A DNA stretch of 64,000 nucleotides, taken from NCBI GenBank assembly GCA_036346375.1, contig CM070511.1, positions 10,478,001 to 10,542,000 of the forward strand, given 5' to 3'. Positions 61,001 through 64,000 of the stretch are shown piece by piece (the stretch's first letter is position 1; the number at the start of each line of letters is the position of its first letter). The DNA comes from Guadua angustifolia. Its lineage: Eukaryota > Streptophyta > Magnoliopsida > Poales > Poaceae. The notes beneath the pieces were generated by a model, which was not told the origin of the DNA, did no database searches, and saw only the letters and a list, made by a program, of their open reading frames with translations. A program made the position numbers and the translations under genes.

Positions 61001-62722
61001 ATAGATGCACAAGCAGGGCCATAATTCGTTGTGTTTTTTCTAGGTAATGACCCTTGAGCTTGAGCATGTCACATGTACAAAAACAAAATAAACTCACCAC
61101 AAGAAGAAGAGGGTTATAGTATAAGAAAGCCTCGGGCTAATACACGATATGGACATGATGATCCATCTATAATGGAAGTTTCCGTTACGCATAACATCTT
61201 AACTAATGAAAGGAATAAACAACACCTAATGATCCATCCATAATGGAGGGCTCCTAATATAATGAGCTAAAGAGCAAAAATCTAGTGCTCCAAGGATCGC
61301 CTAACCATGATAGGAAATAGCAGAAAGCTAGAAAATGAGGAGTTGGCCTAACAATTTACATATCCAACTGAAGGTAGAATAAAACACAAACATGATGCCA
61401 GGAGTAGTATAGATAATGATAAGCACCGCCCACCCAAAAAATGTGAATAATAATATGTCCAAAGGAGAAGATAACTGACATTGCTAAGTATATCATTCCC
61501 GATCGATGTAATATATACTGGGCTATAGTATATCATGTACACAATATAAAAATTAATCTTACAACAAGAGAGGATTGTACCTCTCTTCATTTCTCTAAGT
61601 ATATTCAAAGATCGGCACTTTGTGCCTCTAGATTTTCCGGTTGCCTCTATGTTGAGAAGTCAAATTAGTTTTTCTTAGTATAAAACATGGCTAGCTAAAT
61701 GTACGCCAGGTAAGAGAAAATAATGCACATACCAAGCTTTCTTTAAGGGATCCAACAATAGCATCTTCATTCCCATAAAAGGATATGATAGGCATCGGCA
61801 TACTCGTAAGTGTAGAATCTATTTACTTACATATAACAAAGAATGTGTAACTCATGGAGATAGCAATTAAAAACAGGTTTGGGGTTCATTGTGATAGAGA
61901 TCTAAAAGGGCCGTTTCCATCACATTACTCCGAGTGGCCTACAACTCCATACCACCAGCCTGCTAAACATAGAAAACACCTGAATTAACACATCATCGTT
62001 AAAATACTCCTAACCATTATTAGATAAGATTAGCATATCCCATATGCCAAAGCTTTTTTGGTAGCAGTGATTAAAGCGAGCATTGCATTGTTGGGTGCTC
62101 GAGAACATACCATATGGGAATCCCTTATTCCTTCACTGAATCTCAGTGCTATCATTAGGCCTGAGTTCATGTAGCCATTAGCCAGTACAATTATCGAAGA
62201 GAAGAGTTATAAGTCGAACACATGAGTAACATTCTGTAATAAAACAAATGCTTAAAAATTGCAATCAATCTAAGAATCGCCCGAACTAACTATATGACAT
62301 CATCCTAGAAAATCATAGCTTATGCTTTCATATGCGAAATCAAGCATTGACGGGCATACAATTTCGTAGGAATCCATGACAACTACACCTGCATAACTTG
62401 GTTGCCAGATGGCTAGGTAGAGCAGATTTTGCAAGCTGGTAGCCTATTCCTATTAAAAACTATAAAATGCAAAAAGTTCAAATCAGATCTACCTTAAGAT
62501 CCAGCCATTGTTCTTGTAGCTAGATTCCTGAACATATAATAGATTCCTAAATAGTAGAACCTTCAAGCTTCAGGTTTATTTTGTGAAGAGAAATAGACTC
62601 TGTAATAGATATATTAATTCACACGCAAAACATACAGCAGCTCACATCTAAGGAAAACGAAAAAATTTGGTTAGGTCCAAAGACGTAGATGTAAATTGAT
62701 AACCTGGATTAGCGAGGCCTAC
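58039..62722. other. AT-rich region, no firm gene
   Basis: I see no confident coding sequence. A minus-strand segment at 59700-59605 reads NPLEIHGILLEELSRFLNDS and ends at a GT, so it could be an exon relic, but the family is unknown. A 22-bp direct duplication (ACATTATTGACCTTATTAGT plus AC) is at 59697-59740. Another minus-strand open stretch at 61799-61740 includes MPMPIISFYGNEDAIVGSLK. Confidence 0.35.
61769..61799 (+). repeat. 31-bp exact repeat, first copy
   Basis: ATTCCCATAAAAGGATATGA followed by TAGGCATCGGC occurs here and again at 63970-64000, the very end of the window. The minus-strand reading of both gives MPIISFYGN, so the repeat may mark a duplicated exon. Confidence 0.85.
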
Positions 62723-62877
62723 CTGACTAATTCCCATGAAAGAACGCACAATAAGGAGAAATGGCAAGCCTAGCTTTGCCACAATAGTCGTACGGGCTGT
62801 GGCTACAAACCAGTAGACCACACCGTAGCCAAGAACAGTTTTCCCCCAATTGTATCGACCTATATTTCTCCTGCTAT
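62723..62877 (-). pseudogene. Exon relic of a PHT4/ANTR-like anion transporter
   Basis: The minus strand has an AG acceptor (TCGTTGCAG) and a GT donor (AGTCAG/GTAGG) around 155 bases. The main frame reads KTVLGYGVVYWFVATARTTI and VAKLGLPFLLIVRSFMGI, matching transmembrane helices 3-4 of plant PHT4 (ANTR) phosphate/anion transporters of the major facilitator superfamily. The first 35 bases match the family only in another frame (VDTIGGK) and include an in-frame TAG, so a base has been lost and a stop gained. No other exon was recognised within reach. The match is from family memory and should be searched. Confidence 0.6.
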
Positions 62878-64000
62878 CTGCAACGACAACAGATTGAACT
62901 CAATGACAACTGATCAAACTCACAGGAAACAAACTGCTCTTTCTTGAATCCTAGATAGAAATTTCCTGCGAGCATCAACCATTAATCACTCTTACATACC
63001 GACCTGAGTTAGGACGTACCACCAAAAGAAAGAGGACCGAATGAGGCCAACATACTTTTACCTAAATTGGCAGGAGAGAAAACACCAATGCAATTACCAT
63101 TGGAGAGATCTGGATGAAAGAACTGTACCTTTACCCATTCACTATTTTGGCCTTGGAGCATCATAATTCGCAGGTGCCCCCAAAGTATTGTCAGGAAACA
63201 ATCATTCTACAACCGATAAACAACAATGGTGAGGATTGGGGCTAACCTTGAGTCCAAGAATCAAAAGGGACGCCCTGACATTTGCCTATTCATGGACAAT
63301 GAACGCCGTCCTCTTGATCGCAATCCTAGACAATGGTCGCCGCCATCGTGATGAGCCGCAGAAACAACCACCATGTGATCAACATGCATAGCCTCTTATT
63401 CCTCTCAAAAGACCAAAAATTCCTAACCGAGATAGCAACTAAAAGAAGGGGAAAAAAGAAAGTGTAGAGCACAACACCTATCCGAAATTTCAAACAAATT
63501 GTGGAAATCTGCAAGAAAAGAACAGCTATATTAAGAAAAGGCAGCAAATTTAGGACCACCTTTGAGATGACAATGCGATTGAGTGCTGCAATGGTAGGAT
63601 CGGAGGAAAGAGATGCAGAAATATATAGCCAATCACTGAGGTAGGTGCGTGTGTAATATTGGGTTACGCATATTCTGTGATCACAGCAACAATATCAGAC
63701 AACACGAAAACTGTAAGAAATCACCATAGCATCTTTCGAAATGGGTTTGTCATGTCCAACAGGAGATTTCTACTTTGGTACGATGTGTCGAAAGGAAATA
63801 CATCACCATATAAAAAAATGATCACCTGCTATATTTTTTAGTGGACACAAAAGCAAGATCGAGCCTCTCTCATGTCAGAAAAATATTGATATTCCGATGT
63901 TTGGTCATTGGCTAAATGCAGTGACAAAGGAAGAACATGCCGATGATTATTGTAAGTTCTCAAGTAGATATTCCCATAAAAGGATATGATAGGCATCGGC
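62878..64000. other. AT-rich flank to the window end
   Basis: No gene is supported. Short open frames on both strands lack domains. The last 31 bases repeat 61769-61799 exactly, so a longer duplication may continue beyond the window. Confidence 0.4.

Overview
The window is nuclear plant DNA, most likely from a grass (Poaceae). The reasons are introns of plant size with GT-AG borders, a plant cytosolic-type lysyl-tRNA synthetase gene, and a dense set of plant transposable elements (Mutator-like, hAT, CACTA, PIF/Harbinger-type MITE, Ty1/Copia, Ty3/Gypsy). The species cannot be fixed from the sequence. There is one apparently intact cellular gene. Nearly everything else is transposon, much of it nested. 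I saw no tRNA or rRNA gene, CRISPR array or bacterial-type operon.

Region by region. (1) 793-8118 is a decayed Mutator-like block. It holds a MULE transposase with frameshifts, a plant-mobile-domain (PMD) gene on the same strand, a two-exon GRF zinc-finger gene on the opposite strand, and an array of about 188-bp repeats. (2) 8119-16357 is the lysyl-tRNA synthetase gene, rebuilt here as 16 exons encoding 605 residues, with a promoter carrying GGCCCA and telo-box motifs. Its introns hold a large fold-back element and a TIR element with 8-bp target duplications. (3) 16358-23047 carries a small MITE, a 2.7-kb hAT element containing a solo LTR, and a CACTA transposase remnant. (4) 23048-44100 is retrotransposon-rich. 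It includes a gag-only Gypsy element with two LTRs (26092-30205), a Copia element on the minus strand (30539-37835), a Gypsy integrase remnant split by a Mutator-like insertion, and a hAT transposase relic. (5) 45183-58038 is one old solo LTR that has received at least five other insertions. The insertions include a second LTR of its own family and a hAT element carrying a broken copy of a plant family-2 beta-galactosidase gene segment. (6) 58039-64000 is AT-rich and mostly unassigned, with one broken exon resembling PHT4/ANTR anion transporters.

Most element borders are supported by target-site duplications read directly: AGTAG, GTAAA, TTAAC, CAAAG, TGACT, TCTTC, TATTC/TGTTC, ACTTGAAT, CTCACGGC, ATCCATAG, TCTGTTCG, GGTGGTAAC. 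The nesting therefore gives a relative insertion history. The functional unit is the synthetase gene, which supplies Lys-tRNA for cytosolic translation. The most unusual parts are the transposase/PMD/GRF block directly upstream of it, the captured gene fragments, and the fold-back sequence inside its sixth intron.
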